The notes under the pieces are model-generated. The model had not been told where the DNA came from, searched no databases, and was given only the letters and a program-made list of their open reading frames with translations. Positions 1 to 11,250 of a stretch of DNA of 64,000 nucleotides are shown piece by piece. The translations under genes and the position numbers were made by a program. Position 1 is the first letter of the stretch; the number at the start of each line of letters is the position of its first letter. Origin of the DNA: Flagellimonas spongiicola (GTDB lineage Bacteria; Bacteroidota; Bacteroidia; Flavobacteriales; Flavobacteriaceae). The stretch lies in contig NZ_JAMFMA010000002.1 of assembly GCF_023502425.1 (NCBI RefSeq), forward strand, positions 496,001-560,000, written 5' to 3'.

Positions 1-1
1 A

Positions 2-265
2 CATCTGCGAAAGATTTCAAATCTAGGCCTAGATCATCTCCCGGTTTGCATTGCAAAGACGCAAAAATCGTTATCCGACAATCCAAAACTTCTGGGCAGA
101 CCAAAGGATTTCATCATAACAGTCCGTGAAATCGAAATTGCGGTCGGCGCTGGGTTTTTAATTCCAATAACTGGGGATATAATGCGTATGCCTGGTCTAC
201 CCGCAACACCATCTTCAGAAGGAATTGATGTAAATGATGAGGGAGAAATCACTGGATTGTTTTAG
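2..265 (+). CDS. fhs: Formate--tetrahydrofolate ligase, C-terminal fragment (cut by window start)
   Basis: The reading frame open from base 2 to the TAG at 263-265 encodes the last 87 residues of formyl-THF synthetase, which makes 10-formyl-THF from formate, THF and ATP in one-carbon metabolism. The match rests on the family signatures CIAKTQ, SLSDNPKLLGRP, TVREIEIAVGAGF, TGDIMRMPGLP and the terminal GLF, which occur in the expected order and spacing. The start lies upstream of the window. A frame open on the opposite strand (34-252) is the shadow of this gene. A second folate gene, the 5-formyl-THF cyclo-ligase at 35181, lies in the same window but is not linked to it. Confidence 0.93.
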   Translation, partial: HLRKISNLGLDHLPVCIAKTQKSLSDNPKLLGRPKDFIITVREIEIAVGAGFLIPITGDIMRMPGLPATPSSEGIDVNDEGEITGLF

Positions 266-402
266 AATTTTAAGCATTACTTGAATTACTTATCAATTCA
301 AAACAGGTATTCGTGAATCCAGATGGGGCATCCGTTAATTTCCTGCCTTAGAAGCTTTAATTATTAGCAATCTTATGGGATAAACCAAAAACCAGTTATC
401 CC

Positions 403-2067
403 ATGAAGAAAAGAATGATTATCGCCGCAATCCTCCTATTTGGGTTTGGCGGCCTACAAACGATGGTTGCGCAAGGCTCCAAGAGGCCAAGTAAATTGGA
501 AATGGCCAGAAAGGCGCAAGAAGACAACCAAGCCAAAAAGGAAGCTTCGGATGCAACCATTTCAGAAAACACGGCTAAAAGTTCTGCAAATGCATCTCCA
601 GATGAAGATTGTACTAGATCTTCCTCCACTTTGAATCTTTTCGAGACCAAAATGCAAAAAATTGCTGATGTCAAAGATGGAAAATCAGAAGAGGGTCTCA
701 ACAGTCTAAAATATGCTCTTAAAATGGCGGTAGACTACAAGGAAAAGATAGAAGAGCGCTCTCCGGGCTGTCGTGAAATCCCAAACTTAGAAAGCAGAAT
801 TGCTGAAGCCAAGGCATTTTTAAAAGAATTCGAGAAGGAACTTTTGCCATTTGTAGAAGGGAACTATACCAGTTCCTCTCCATATTATACGGAAGTGTTC
901 CTAGGTAACTTCACTCCTGGGAATACCAGTAACAAAATGCAAATAACGCTACGTGGCAAAGATGGATCTACTTATGATGGGATACTTAAGTATCCGAGTG
1001 ACCAACCCACACCCGAAAAAATTCCAGGGAAAATGGATGATCCAGCTGGGGTTGACTGTTTTGTATATGAAAAGGGAGATCGCATTATTGTTGAATTCTA
1101 TGCACAAAACAATTTCTGTGGTGTTGTAATTTTAGGTGATACTGATACCGCTACTTTAACGAAGGAAGCAATGGCATTTGAGGTGCCAAATTCTGAAAGC
1201 AATGGAAAACCAATGGGTGATACCCACAATAAAGAAGCTGGAAGAATTGTGTTTTCCAAAAGCAATAATCTTGGATTGGAAAATAAAGGACCATTTAATT
1301 TGAAGGAGTTTACCATTGGCGACAAGATTTACTCCAGAACCTTTTATGAGCAAGTGGCGCCCCCAATTGAAATGCTTCAAAAACTTGGATATATCTCGCA
1401 TAAGGATCATTACACCATTCGGATTGCCAATGACCTTTATCTTAATGGTGAAAAAGTTGCCAGTTATTTAGAGGGTCCATTTCACAAAGAAGAGGAACAA
1501 ATGTCCAACAGTTGGACGACCAGCAGACTACCATTTATTGTTTCCGAACGATCGGAAGTGGGCGGCGCGTTTATGGATTATGTCCTAAAGAACAATTTGA
1601 AGGTTGGCACCTATGAGCTAGAATGGAAAAGATATGTCATGAATTCAGATTTTCCAGATAGTGAGCGTCTGTTTTTAGCGACTACTGGCCCCATAACGAT
1701 GAACATTACGGATGAGGGGCTTAAAAATCTATGTGGCACCGATTACGGAACTCCAGTTGGCAAGTTTAGCTCAGGAGCCAAAACCAATGCACTTTTGGCA
1801 ACACTACGTACTCATGGAAGAGCCCAAGGATGGCCAGAAACCTTTACAGACGTGGTTAGTCATCAAACCGAATGGACAAAAGTATATAACGCGTTTGGGG
1901 TATACCTCTACTCCAAATGTTCGGCTACGTTTAGAACACGCTACCCTTTAAAAGATGGTAGACAAGCACATGGAGTGATTACCTCCATGTTTCATAAAAT
2001 GCCAAATGGTAGTATAGAGGTATTCGGCATGACCGGTCAAAAATATGTGTCTCCAAAATGTAAATAA
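403..2067 (+). CDS. Secreted protein of unknown function, 554 aa
   Basis: The N-terminus is a signal peptide (Lys-Lys-Arg, then a hydrophobic stretch to about residue 21, ending VAQG), so the product is probably periplasmic or secreted. It has no lipobox. A charged Lys/Ala/Glu-rich stretch (about 25-65) is followed by a helical region (65-150) and then beta-rich sequence with scattered cysteines. The last 90 residues contain a GW-x-E-x-F motif and a later K-x-P-N-G motif that also occur in the lipoprotein at 20432-21499, suggesting a shared domain. I do not recognise a named family. ATG 403 is chosen because the signal peptide begins there. The gene stands alone and ends at a strong bidirectional hairpin (2085-2110). 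Confidence 0.85.
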   Translation: MKKRMIIAAILLFGFGGLQTMVAQGSKRPSKLEMARKAQEDNQAKKEASDATISENTAKSSANASPDEDCTRSSSTLNLFETKMQKIADVKDGKSEEGLNSLKYALKMAVDYKEKIEERSPGCREIPNLESRIAEAKAFLKEFEKELLPFVEGNYTSSSPYYTEVFLGNFTPGNTSNKMQITLRGKDGSTYDGILKYPSDQPTPEKIPGKMDDPAGVDCFVYEKGDRIIVEFYAQNNFCGVVILGDTDTATLTKEAMAFEVPNSESNGKPMGDTHNKEAGRIVFSKSNNLGLENKGPFNLKEFTIGDKIYSRTFYEQVAPPIEMLQKLGYISHKDHYTIRIANDLYLNGEKVASYLEGPFHKEEEQMSNSWTTSRLPFIVSERSEVGGAFMDYVLKNNLKVGTYELEWKRYVMNSDFPDSERLFLATTGPITMNITDEGLKNLCGTDYGTPVGKFSSGAKTNALLATLRTHGRAQGWPETFTDVVSHQTEWTKVYNAFGVYLYSKCSATFRTRYPLKDGRQAHGVITSMFHKMPNGSIEVFGMTGQKYVSPKCK

Positions 2068-2084
2068 CAATCCATTACAATTAA

Positions 2085-2110
2085 AAAAAGGCTCCAATAG
2101 GAGCCTTTTT
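2085..2110. terminator. Bidirectional intrinsic terminator
   Basis: An 11-bp perfect stem (AAAAAGGCTCC / GGAGCCTTTTT) with an AATA loop and T runs on both strands. It lies between the convergent ends of the secreted protein (stop 2067) and glyS (stop 2133), so it can serve both. Confidence 0.85.
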
Positions 2111-2132
2111 ATGTTTTTGGGTACGCTATGAT

Positions 2133-3674
2133 TTAAATCCGCTGTAACCAGTAGCGCATGTCCACTTCCTTGGAAATAATCGCTTTCACTTCCGCTATTT
2201 TCACGCGCTGTTGTTCCATGGAGTCACGGTGACGGATGGTTACGGTTTCATCCTCCAATGTCTGGTGATCTACCGTGATACAGAATGGTGTCCCTGCGGC
2301 ATCCTGTCTTCGGTAACGACGTCCAACAGCATCTTTTTCATCATAGATTACGTTGAAATCCCATTTCAAATCATCAAAAATTTTGTGGGCTACTTCTGGT
2401 AATCCATCACGTTTCAACAAAGGTAAAACCGCAGCTTTGGTAGGAGCCAATACAGCAGGTATTTTTAAAACCGTTCTAGTTGTTCCGTTTTCCAATTCTT
2501 CTTCTTTCAAGGAGTTGGAAAATACCGCTAGGAACATACGGTCTAATCCTATAGAGGTTTCCAGCACATAAGGAACATAGCTTTTGTTTTCCTCTGGGTC
2601 GAAGTATTGCAACTTCTTACCAGAATATTCCTCATGTTGTCCTAAATCGAAATCAGTACGGGAATGGATCCCTTCCAATTCCTTAAACCCAAATGGAAAC
2701 TTAAATTCAATATCAGCTGCGGCATCGGCATAATGCGCCAATTTATCATGATCATGGAAACGGTAATTTTCTTCCCCCATTCCTAGAGAGAGGTGCCAAC
2801 GCAAACGCTTCTCTTTCCAATTTTCATACCATTCCTGTTGCGTACCTGGCTTGATGAAATATTGCATCTCCATCTGCTCAAATTCGCGCATTCTAAAAAT
2901 GAACTGGCGAGCTACAATTTCATTTCTAAAGGCTTTACCTGTTTGGGCAATTCCAAACGGAATCTTCATACGACCGGTTTTTTGGACGTTAAGGAAGTTC
3001 ACGAAAATCCCTTGTGCGGTTTCTGGTCTTAGATAAAGATCCATGGCTGAATCTGCTGAAGCTCCAAGCTTGGTGCCAAACATTAAATTGAATTGTTTTA
3101 CATCCGTCCAGTTTTTGGAACCGGAAACCGGGCATACAATCCCTAAATCCAAAATCAATTGCTTGAAGGCTTCTAAATCTCCCTTCTCTTGGACCTCAGC
3201 CAAGCGGGCACTGATTTCATCAATCTCCTTTTGTCTTCGCAGTACATTGGGATTGGTTTCTCGAAACTGTTGCTCATCAAAGGCATCACCAAATCGTTTT
3301 TTTGCCTTATTGATGTCTTTTAGGATTTTATCATTGATTTTCTCTCGATAATCCTCCACCAAAACATCCGCTCTATATCTTTTTTTAGAATCTTTATTAT
3401 CAATCAACGGATCATTAAAAGCATCAACGTGGCCAGATGCCTTCCAAGTGGTAGGGTGCATGAAGATGGCTGCATCTATCCCCACAATATTATCATTGAG
3501 TTGTACCATGGCTTGCCACCAGTACTCCCTAATGTTCTTTTTGAGTTCCACCCCGTTCTGAGCATAGTCATAAACAGCGCTTAATCCGTCATATATTTCA
3601 CTGGATTGGAAAACATACCCATACTCCTTGGCATGGGAGATTACCTTCTTAAAACTATCTTCTTGATTTGCCAT
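2133..3674 (-). CDS. glyS: Glycyl-tRNA synthetase, class II homodimeric type
   Basis: Charges tRNA-Gly with glycine in the cytoplasm. The protein is 513 aa from the chosen ATG (MANQEDSF). Visible class II features are the RPETAQGIF stretch, motif 2 (FRNE about residue 248, followed by FRMREFEQMEM) and motif 3 (ETSIGLDR about residue 371), then a C-terminal anticodon-binding region containing KRDGLPE and RYRRQDAAGTPF. The single-chain length and the RPETAQ motif identify the alpha2 type rather than the alpha2beta2 GlyQ/GlyS type. The frame can be extended six codons upstream to 3692, but MANQ is the usual start. It lies 36 bp downstream of the coiled-coil gene at 3710-4606 and is probably co-transcribed with it. 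Confidence 0.96.
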   Translation of the reverse strand: MANQEDSFKKVISHAKEYGYVFQSSEIYDGLSAVYDYAQNGVELKKNIREYWWQAMVQLNDNIVGIDAAIFMHPTTWKASGHVDAFNDPLIDNKDSKKRYRADVLVEDYREKINDKILKDINKAKKRFGDAFDEQQFRETNPNVLRRQKEIDEISARLAEVQEKGDLEAFKQLILDLGIVCPVSGSKNWTDVKQFNLMFGTKLGASADSAMDLYLRPETAQGIFVNFLNVQKTGRMKIPFGIAQTGKAFRNEIVARQFIFRMREFEQMEMQYFIKPGTQQEWYENWKEKRLRWHLSLGMGEENYRFHDHDKLAHYADAAADIEFKFPFGFKELEGIHSRTDFDLGQHEEYSGKKLQYFDPEENKSYVPYVLETSIGLDRMFLAVFSNSLKEEELENGTTRTVLKIPAVLAPTKAAVLPLLKRDGLPEVAHKIFDDLKWDFNVIYDEKDAVGRRYRRQDAAGTPFCITVDHQTLEDETVTIRHRDSMEQQRVKIAEVKAIISKEVDMRYWLQRI

Positions 3675-3709
3675 TCGGCAAAAATAGAACATTACCTAAA
3701 AAACGAGGG

Positions 3710-4606
3710 CTATTTCAACTGAAATTCGGCAGAGGCAAGGAGTCTTTCATCCTCAAAAACGTTAAGGGTATAAATTCCTTCGGCTAAAGAACCTTCCGGA
3801 ACAGTAATGGCATCACAAATACTGATTTCTTTACCAGTATATGGAATCTCCACTTTTTTGCTATAGGTATTTCCACTAACGGAAATGGTACTGGCATTGT
3901 CCTCAATAATTGCCATGTTAGGGTCTAAAAACTGAAGATATAGTACTCTAACATTACCTTGCTCGTTAGGGTCACCCATTATGGTAACACACCCCCTAAG
4001 TTTTTCAATGGTGGAAGCTTTGTTGGTTTTTAGTGGTCGTCCTGCTCTTAATCGGAATCCACTGCCTTCAGCATCTTGAAGTTTTAAATAGCTTTTGATC
4101 TTAAGTTCCCGAGCCAATTCACGATTGGTTTCCCTAAGTAAAGATTCCGCGCGAGCCATGGTATTGGCTTGACCTCGAAGTTCATTCAACTGGCGCTGTG
4201 CTTCATCATAACGATCTGCTAGCAGACTATTGTTATACCGCAGAAAATTGTTCTTTAGTTTAAGGCTGTCAAACTTGATTTCCAATCTTCTCAGTTCCTT
4301 TCGTGTTTCTTTTAGCTTCATGATACTGAAATTCAATCGGCCTACAGAATCCAATAATTGTTGCACCCTAAAACGAGATGTTTGCAGTTCAATCTCACTT
4401 ACTTCATTTAAACCGGATAAACGGTCCACTTCGGCTTTCATCAAGGTAAGGTCCTTTACCAAAAGGGATTTTTCCTGTTCCAAGAAATTCATCTGGTTCT
4501 TGGATTGTGCATAACTGTAGTAAAAAGCAATGAGAATACCCACGATTACTGCGACCAAAGCAGCAAAGATAATCTTGTAGTTGAAATTGTTATCTTGGGC
4601 ATCCAT
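3710..4606 (-). CDS. Single-pass membrane protein with long coiled coil, unknown function
   Basis: A 298-aa protein with a short cytoplasmic N-terminus, one transmembrane helix (about residues 11-30), a long coiled-coil stretch rich in Leu/Glu/Lys heptads (about 35-170) and a C-terminal beta-rich globular part (about 185-298, with GDPNEQGNVRVLYLQF and EGIYTLNVFEDERLL). The topology suggests an inner-membrane anchor with a periplasmic or cytoplasmic coiled coil. I recognise no named family. It is divergent from comF (33 bp between starts) and probably in an operon with glyS. Confidence 0.85.
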   Translation of the reverse strand: MDAQDNNFNYKIIFAALVAVIVGILIAFYYSYAQSKNQMNFLEQEKSLLVKDLTLMKAEVDRLSGLNEVSEIELQTSRFRVQQLLDSVGRLNFSIMKLKETRKELRRLEIKFDSLKLKNNFLRYNNSLLADRYDEAQRQLNELRGQANTMARAESLLRETNRELARELKIKSYLKLQDAEGSGFRLRAGRPLKTNKASTIEKLRGCVTIMGDPNEQGNVRVLYLQFLDPNMAIIEDNASTISVSGNTYSKKVEIPYTGKEISICDAITVPEGSLAEGIYTLNVFEDERLLASAEFQLK

Positions 4607-4639
4607 GAGGTTAATTGGCTACTATAACACGTATAAGAT

Positions 4640-5344
4640 TTGATCCCTAAAAGGTTGGCTAAGATACTAAACGAGATTCACAACATCCTATTGCCAAAGG
4701 TATGTTTTGGATGTAATGCGCGTTTATCCAGTGGAGAAAACGTTTTGTGTACCGTTTGTCGACATGAGCTGCCACTCACCGATTATAACTATTCCGATGA
4801 AAACCCTGTAGATCGTATATTTTATGGGAGAATTCCTATAAAAAAAGCCGCATCTTTTCTAGTTTTCAGTAAAAATGGAGTCGTAATGAACCTATTACAT
4901 CATTTAAAGTATAAAAACCAAGAACAAATAGGCGGGTTTTTAGGGGAATGGTGTGGTGCTGAAATTAAAAAAGAGGCTAAACTAAAAGAAGTTGATATTG
5001 TAATACCTGTACCCCTGCATCCTAGAAAACGGAAAAAAAGAGGTTACAACCAAGTTTCCTTGTTTGCCCAAAAAATTGCTATGACCATTGGTTCCAATTA
5101 TAGGGATGATATTTTGGTCCGTACTGTTAACACAAAGACTCAAACCAAAAAAGACCGACAAAAGCGTTGGGAAAATATTAAAGATGTGTTTGACTTGACA
5201 AGCAAAGCTTCCGTCAACAACAAACATATCTTGTTGGTAGATGACGTTATCACAACCGGCGCAACTTTGGAAGCTTGTGCAACCGCACTCTCAAAAATAG
5301 ACAATGTCCAAATTTCAATATTAAGCATGGCCGTTGTCCCATAG
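4640..5344 (+). CDS. comF: ComF family protein (phosphoribosyltransferase-like, competence)
   Basis: A 234-aa ComF homologue: an N-terminal zinc-ribbon (CFGC, about residues 22-25, and CTVC, about 37-40) followed by a phosphoribosyltransferase domain with the PRPP-binding motif ILLVDDVITTGAT near residue 197. ComF proteins support natural transformation, probably by handling incoming single-stranded DNA at the membrane. The start is unusual: the frame has a stop at 4634 and no ATG before the zinc ribbon, so translation must begin at TTG 4640 (or TTG 4655). It is divergent from the coiled-coil gene and separated by 70 bp from the Ig-like lipoprotein gene downstream. Confidence 0.9.
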   Translation: MIPKRLAKILNEIHNILLPKVCFGCNARLSSGENVLCTVCRHELPLTDYNYSDENPVDRIFYGRIPIKKAASFLVFSKNGVVMNLLHHLKYKNQEQIGGFLGEWCGAEIKKEAKLKEVDIVIPVPLHPRKRKKRGYNQVSLFAQKIAMTIGSNYRDDILVRTVNTKTQTKKDRQKRWENIKDVFDLTSKASVNNKHILLVDDVITTGATLEACATALSKIDNVQISILSMAVVP

Positions 5345-5414
5345 TGTTTAAATTTTACTAAGGCTTATACCCCTTTTTTAAATTAGTTGTTTCTTTGCCC
5401 CATACAAGTTTCGG

Positions 5415-7034
5415 ATGCGGTACTTTAAAAAATTGTTGAGTTTCACTTTTCTTGTTCTAATGGGTTTGGCGCTTTGGCAATGCGCTAAACGAGGCAATCC
5501 AACGGGTGGCCCTAAAGACTTGACACCTCCACAACTTTTGCGCACAGAACCAGATAATTATACGACTGAATTCAAGGCCAAAAAGATTCGTCTCTATTTT
5601 GATGAATTGATTAAACTTGAGGACGTCCAAAACCAATTGATCGTTTCCCCGCCGTTAAAATATCCAACGGAAATTAGACCGCTTGGTGGTGCAAATAAGT
5701 ATGTGGAAGTTACCATTAAAGACACATTGCAAGATAACACCACCTATACATTCAATTTTGGGCAAAGTATTGTGGACAATAATGAGGGGAATCCCAATAG
5801 TTTTTTAACCTATGTGTTCTCCACTGGCACTTATATTGATTCCTTAAGTTTAACTGGAGCAGTAAAGGATGCCTTTAACCGTGTGGCGGACGAATTTGTG
5901 AGTGTTATGCTATACGAAATTGATACAGCATATACAGATTCTACGATTTACAAAAAGGTTCCAAACTATATATCGAACACCTTGGACAGTCTTCCTGTTT
6001 TTGAATTGAAAAATTTAAAGGCAGGTGATTATGCTTTGATTGCGTTAAAAGATGTGAACAAAAACAATATGTTCAATCAACGCCAGGATAAAATTGGGTT
6101 TTTAACCGATACCATCAGCATCCCCACAGATTCTGTATACCTATTGACTTTATTCCAGGAAGAACCTGATTATTCGGTTTCCGTTCCCAGTTATATGGCA
6201 AAAAATCACATACTTTTCGGATATCAAGGGGATTACCACGATATTGAAATCAACACGCTGACCGAACTGCCGGATTCTGTTCAAACCTTGATTTTTAAAG
6301 ACAGGGAAAAGGATACGTTGGACTATTGGATCTCTCCTACGGATTTGGATTCCATCATTTTCACTGTAAGCAATGAAAAACTGGACATTATAGATACGTT
6401 TACGCTAAAAAATCGAAATCTTCCGTTGGATTCCTTAAAACTTACCCCTGGCGTAAGTGGAACTTTAAACTTTGAGGACTCTTATAGCATTTTGGCCAAT
6501 ACACCTATTGCGGCTATTGATTCGAATCAAATTGCATTGTTTGTTAGTGATTCCATTAACATGCCCTATAGCTATACTATTGACAGTTTGAAAAACCAAA
6601 TTGATTTTGATTTCGACTTGGAACCCAATCAGAAGTATTCTTTTGAGATAATGCCAGGTGCCGTGACCGATTTTTTTGGTATTCAGAATGATACACTTAA
6701 TTACCGATTTTCCACAGGTAGTTATGCCGATTACGGAAATTTAAGATTCAATATTGGAGGGGCAGTGAAGTATCCTTTGATCCTGCAGTTGACCAATGAG
6801 CGGGAAGAAGTTCAACGTGAATTATTTGCGACCGAGCCTAAAATCTTCGAATTTGCCAATTTAGAACCTGGCAATTATATGGTTCGTGTGATTTTTGATG
6901 CGAATGGAAATCAAAAGTGGGATACAGGTAGTTATCTTTTAAAACGTCAACCTGAGCGTGTCAGTTATTACCCCGATGTGATAGATGTTCGCGCAAATTG
7001 GGAATTGGAGCAGACTTTCGTTATTTCAAACTAA
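5415..7034 (+). CDS. Lipoprotein with bacterial Ig-like domain
   Basis: A 539-aa lipoprotein: signal peptide ending in lipobox LWQC (Cys23), then a bacterial Ig-like (Big_5-type) domain at about 38-135 beginning TPPQLLRTEPDN and containing RLYFDELIKLEDV. The rest is repeated beta-sandwich-like sequence, with a second Ig-like copy near residues 340-440 (FDLEPNQKYSFEIMPGAV) and a C-terminal carboxypeptidase-regulatory-like stretch (ANLEPGNYMVRVIFDANGNQKWDTG). Proteins of this type are common at the outer membrane of Bacteroidota; the exact role is unknown. Its 3' end overlaps the convergent amidase gene by 14 bp. Confidence 0.88.
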   Translation: MRYFKKLLSFTFLVLMGLALWQCAKRGNPTGGPKDLTPPQLLRTEPDNYTTEFKAKKIRLYFDELIKLEDVQNQLIVSPPLKYPTEIRPLGGANKYVEVTIKDTLQDNTTYTFNFGQSIVDNNEGNPNSFLTYVFSTGTYIDSLSLTGAVKDAFNRVADEFVSVMLYEIDTAYTDSTIYKKVPNYISNTLDSLPVFELKNLKAGDYALIALKDVNKNNMFNQRQDKIGFLTDTISIPTDSVYLLTLFQEEPDYSVSVPSYMAKNHILFGYQGDYHDIEINTLTELPDSVQTLIFKDREKDTLDYWISPTDLDSIIFTVSNEKLDIIDTFTLKNRNLPLDSLKLTPGVSGTLNFEDSYSILANTPIAAIDSNQIALFVSDSINMPYSYTIDSLKNQIDFDFDLEPNQKYSFEIMPGAVTDFFGIQNDTLNYRFSTGSYADYGNLRFNIGGAVKYPLILQLTNEREEVQRELFATEPKIFEFANLEPGNYMVRVIFDANGNQKWDTGSYLLKRQPERVSYYPDVIDVRANWELEQTFVISN

Positions 7035-7794
7035 AAGCATCCTGATCATCAAGAAACTTTAACTTATTTCTGGTTGAAATAATATGTTCCCTTTCCAATT
7101 GGGCATATAAAATAGTTTCCTTTTCAGCATGAACCATGGTTTCCCCTAGAACATTGTAAACCGCTGAATGCCCAGAATATTCATGCCCTAGGTCATCCGT
7201 GCCAATCCGATTGACTCCAATGGTGTATGCCATATTTTCAATGGCTCTCGCCTTTAGTAATGTATCCCATGCATTAATTCTAGGTTTGGGCCAATTGGCT
7301 ACATAAATCAATACATCATATGCTTCGGTATTCCTCGCCCATACAGGAAATCGAAGATCATAACATATCAAAGGGCATAGCTTAAAACCTTTATATTCCA
7401 ATATCAGACGCGTCTTACCTGCCTGATAAACTTTGTCTTCATAAGCCAAGGTAAATGTATGTTTCTTGTCATAATGCTTGGTGCTGCCATCCGGGTCTAC
7501 AAATAACAATCTGTTGTAAAACTTATCTCCCTCTTGGTAAACCATACTCCCAATTATAGCAGCCTTAGCTATCGTTGCCTGCTTTTTCATCCATGCAACA
7601 GTAGTTTCACTCTCAGATGCGGCAAGGTGTTGAGGTGTCATGGTAAACCCAGTTGTGAACATTTCAGGTAAGATTATCAAATCCACCTCCTCTGAAATAG
7701 AATTTATTTTTTTCTCGAAATTATTGCGATTAGCTAACGGATTTTCCCAATTTAAATGGGTTTGAATCAAGGCAATTTTTAGATTATCAGACAT
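7021..7794 (-). CDS. Carbon-nitrogen hydrolase, omega-amidase (YafV/Nit2) type
   Basis: A 257-aa nitrilase-superfamily protein with the catalytic triad visible: Glu in ILPEMFTTGF, Lys in DKKHTF and Cys in LICYDLRFPVW. Length and the CYDLRFPVWARN motif fit omega-amidases, which hydrolyse alpha-ketoglutaramate and alpha-ketosuccinamate and act in metabolite repair. It is last in the operon katG-proximal ankyrin gene - NUDIX - amidase, with 2 bp separating it from the NUDIX gene, so translation is probably coupled. A role in Nit1-type deaminated-glutathione repair is possible given the nearby katG, but the sequence does not decide between substrates. Confidence 0.92.
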   Translation of the reverse strand: MSDNLKIALIQTHLNWENPLANRNNFEKKINSISEEVDLIILPEMFTTGFTMTPQHLAASESETTVAWMKKQATIAKAAIIGSMVYQEGDKFYNRLLFVDPDGSTKHYDKKHTFTLAYEDKVYQAGKTRLILEYKGFKLCPLICYDLRFPVWARNTEAYDVLIYVANWPKPRINAWDTLLKARAIENMAYTIGVNRIGTDDLGHEYSGHSAVYNVLGETMVHAEKETILYAQLEREHIISTRNKLKFLDDQDAFSLK

Positions 7795-7796
7795 TA

Positions 7797-8420
7797 TTAA
7801 TCAAAATATACTTCACTGTTAGGGGATTTGGCCAAATGAAACAGTTGTTTCAATTGGCTAAGCAATATACGGTCTTGGGATAACTCCGGTAAATGATCCA
7901 GGTCAAAGTAATTGGCATCCAACATATCGAATCCTGGTCTGAGCTCACCACCGGTTGCGGAGCAGAGAAAAATAAGTTTATAAATGTAATAAGGCTCAGG
8001 TGGGTGCGGATGGGCTTGCTTATCATAAACAGCCAATATGCGTACCACCTCAGCTTTTAGTCCCGTTTCTTCTTCTATTTCCTTAACTGCGATTTCGGAA
8101 GGGGAACTTCCAATATCGGCCCAACCACCAGGAATCGTCCATTTGCCATCAACGCTTTCCTTAGCCATCAGGATTTCATCGTTATCATTCAGTACAAATC
8201 CACGAACGTCCACTTTTGGAGTCGGGTAATCTTTGACCGGAATAAAAAACTCATCTATTGTGGACAAGGGCGTATTGGCCACAGTTGCCATTAGTTTATG
8301 ACTGATTTCCTTTAATTCTTCATAGCGTTCAATATCATAGCCATTTTCAGTATAAACCAGTCCTATTTCGGCCAACGCCTTTATTCGTTTGATTAGATTA
8401 AGTTGTTCTAGGGCATCCAT
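7797..8420 (-). CDS. NUDIX hydrolase with NUDIX_N_2-type N-terminal domain
   Basis: A 207-aa protein. An N-terminal helical region (LIKRIKALAEIGLVYTENGYD) resembles the NUDIX_N_2 domain, and the NUDIX box lies around residues 100-125 (GGWADIGSSPSE, then KEIEEETGL). The box has Ser where the classical motif has its first Glu and Lys where it has Arg; both substitutions are common in this subfamily. Relatives hydrolyse ADP-ribose or other nucleoside diphosphates linked to another moiety. It sits between the ankyrin and amidase genes with gaps of 3 and 2 bp, in what looks like a damage-clearing operon. Confidence 0.9.
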   Translation of the reverse strand: MDALEQLNLIKRIKALAEIGLVYTENGYDIERYEELKEISHKLMATVANTPLSTIDEFFIPVKDYPTPKVDVRGFVLNDNDEILMAKESVDGKWTIPGGWADIGSSPSEIAVKEIEEETGLKAEVVRILAVYDKQAHPHPPEPYYIYKLIFLCSATGGELRPGFDMLDANYFDLDHLPELSQDRILLSQLKQLFHLAKSPNSEVYFD

Positions 8421-8423
8421 TTG

Positions 8424-8906
8424 TTATCCTTGTGCGGCCTCCAACAGGTCAATCATTGCTAGGTTATTTTGTTCTTTGGCTTGATCTAAAGCCGTATTTC
8501 CCCTAGCATCCTTTTTGTTTACATCCGCTCCTTTGGACAACAACAATTCTGCAATGTCCAACCTATTGAAAGTTACAGCGTAAATCAATGCTGTTGCTCC
8601 CATAGAATTTACGTGATCAACATCGGCGCCTGCCTCGATTATTAGACGCGCTAAATCTACATATCCTTTAAAACAAACGCCCAACAATGCCGTATTACCA
8701 GAACCATCCGTGGCATCCAAGGGAGCACCTTGTTTTACTAATAGTTGGGTTATTTCTTTCTGGTTGTAATACGTGGCCAATATCAATGGTGTAGACCCTC
8801 GTTCATCCTTGCTGTTCAATAAGGTTTTGTCCTTGGTCAGTAAGTTGGAAACGGTCATCAAATCACCATTTCTAATCGCATTGAAAAAATCTTGTGTGCT
8901 ACTCAT
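8424..8906 (-). CDS. Ankyrin repeat protein adjacent to katG
   Basis: A 160-aa soluble protein made almost wholly of about four ankyrin repeats (for example GSTPLILATYYNQKEI, NTALLGVCFKGYVDLA and GATALIYAVTFNRLDIA), with no signal peptide. It starts 90 bp downstream of the katG stop, with the katG terminator hairpin in between. Small ankyrin proteins next to catalase genes are known in other bacteria (AnkB of Pseudomonas aeruginosa is needed for full catalase activity), so an accessory role for KatG is a reasonable inference from position. Direct evidence in the sequence is limited to repeats and synteny. Confidence 0.9.
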   Translation of the reverse strand: MSSTQDFFNAIRNGDLMTVSNLLTKDKTLLNSKDERGSTPLILATYYNQKEITQLLVKQGAPLDATDGSGNTALLGVCFKGYVDLARLIIEAGADVDHVNSMGATALIYAVTFNRLDIAELLLSKGADVNKKDARGNTALDQAKEQNNLAMIDLLEAAQG

Positions 8907-8927
8907 TTTTAGGTATTGAAAGGTACT

Positions 8928-8962
8928 AAAAAAACTGCCACATCCTTTTAGGAGGTGGCAGT
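8928..8962 (-). terminator. katG intrinsic terminator
   Basis: An 8-bp stem ACTGCCAC / GTGGCAGT extended by TCCT / AGGA around a TTT loop, followed on the minus strand by a run of seven T. It lies 35 bp past the katG stop and just before the ankyrin gene, so the downstream operon depends on read-through or its own promoter. Confidence 0.8.
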
Positions 8963-8996
8963 CTTACATCTAATTTTCTTTTTCTTTAAATGGCTG

Positions 8997-11237
<2,241 letters not shown>

Positions 11238-11250
11238 TTAATAACCATTC

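Noticed and set aside
34..252. Minus-strand 72-codon open frame at the window start
   Set aside because: It is antisense to the conserved C-terminal end of formate-THF ligase, which is read on the plus strand in this same stretch.
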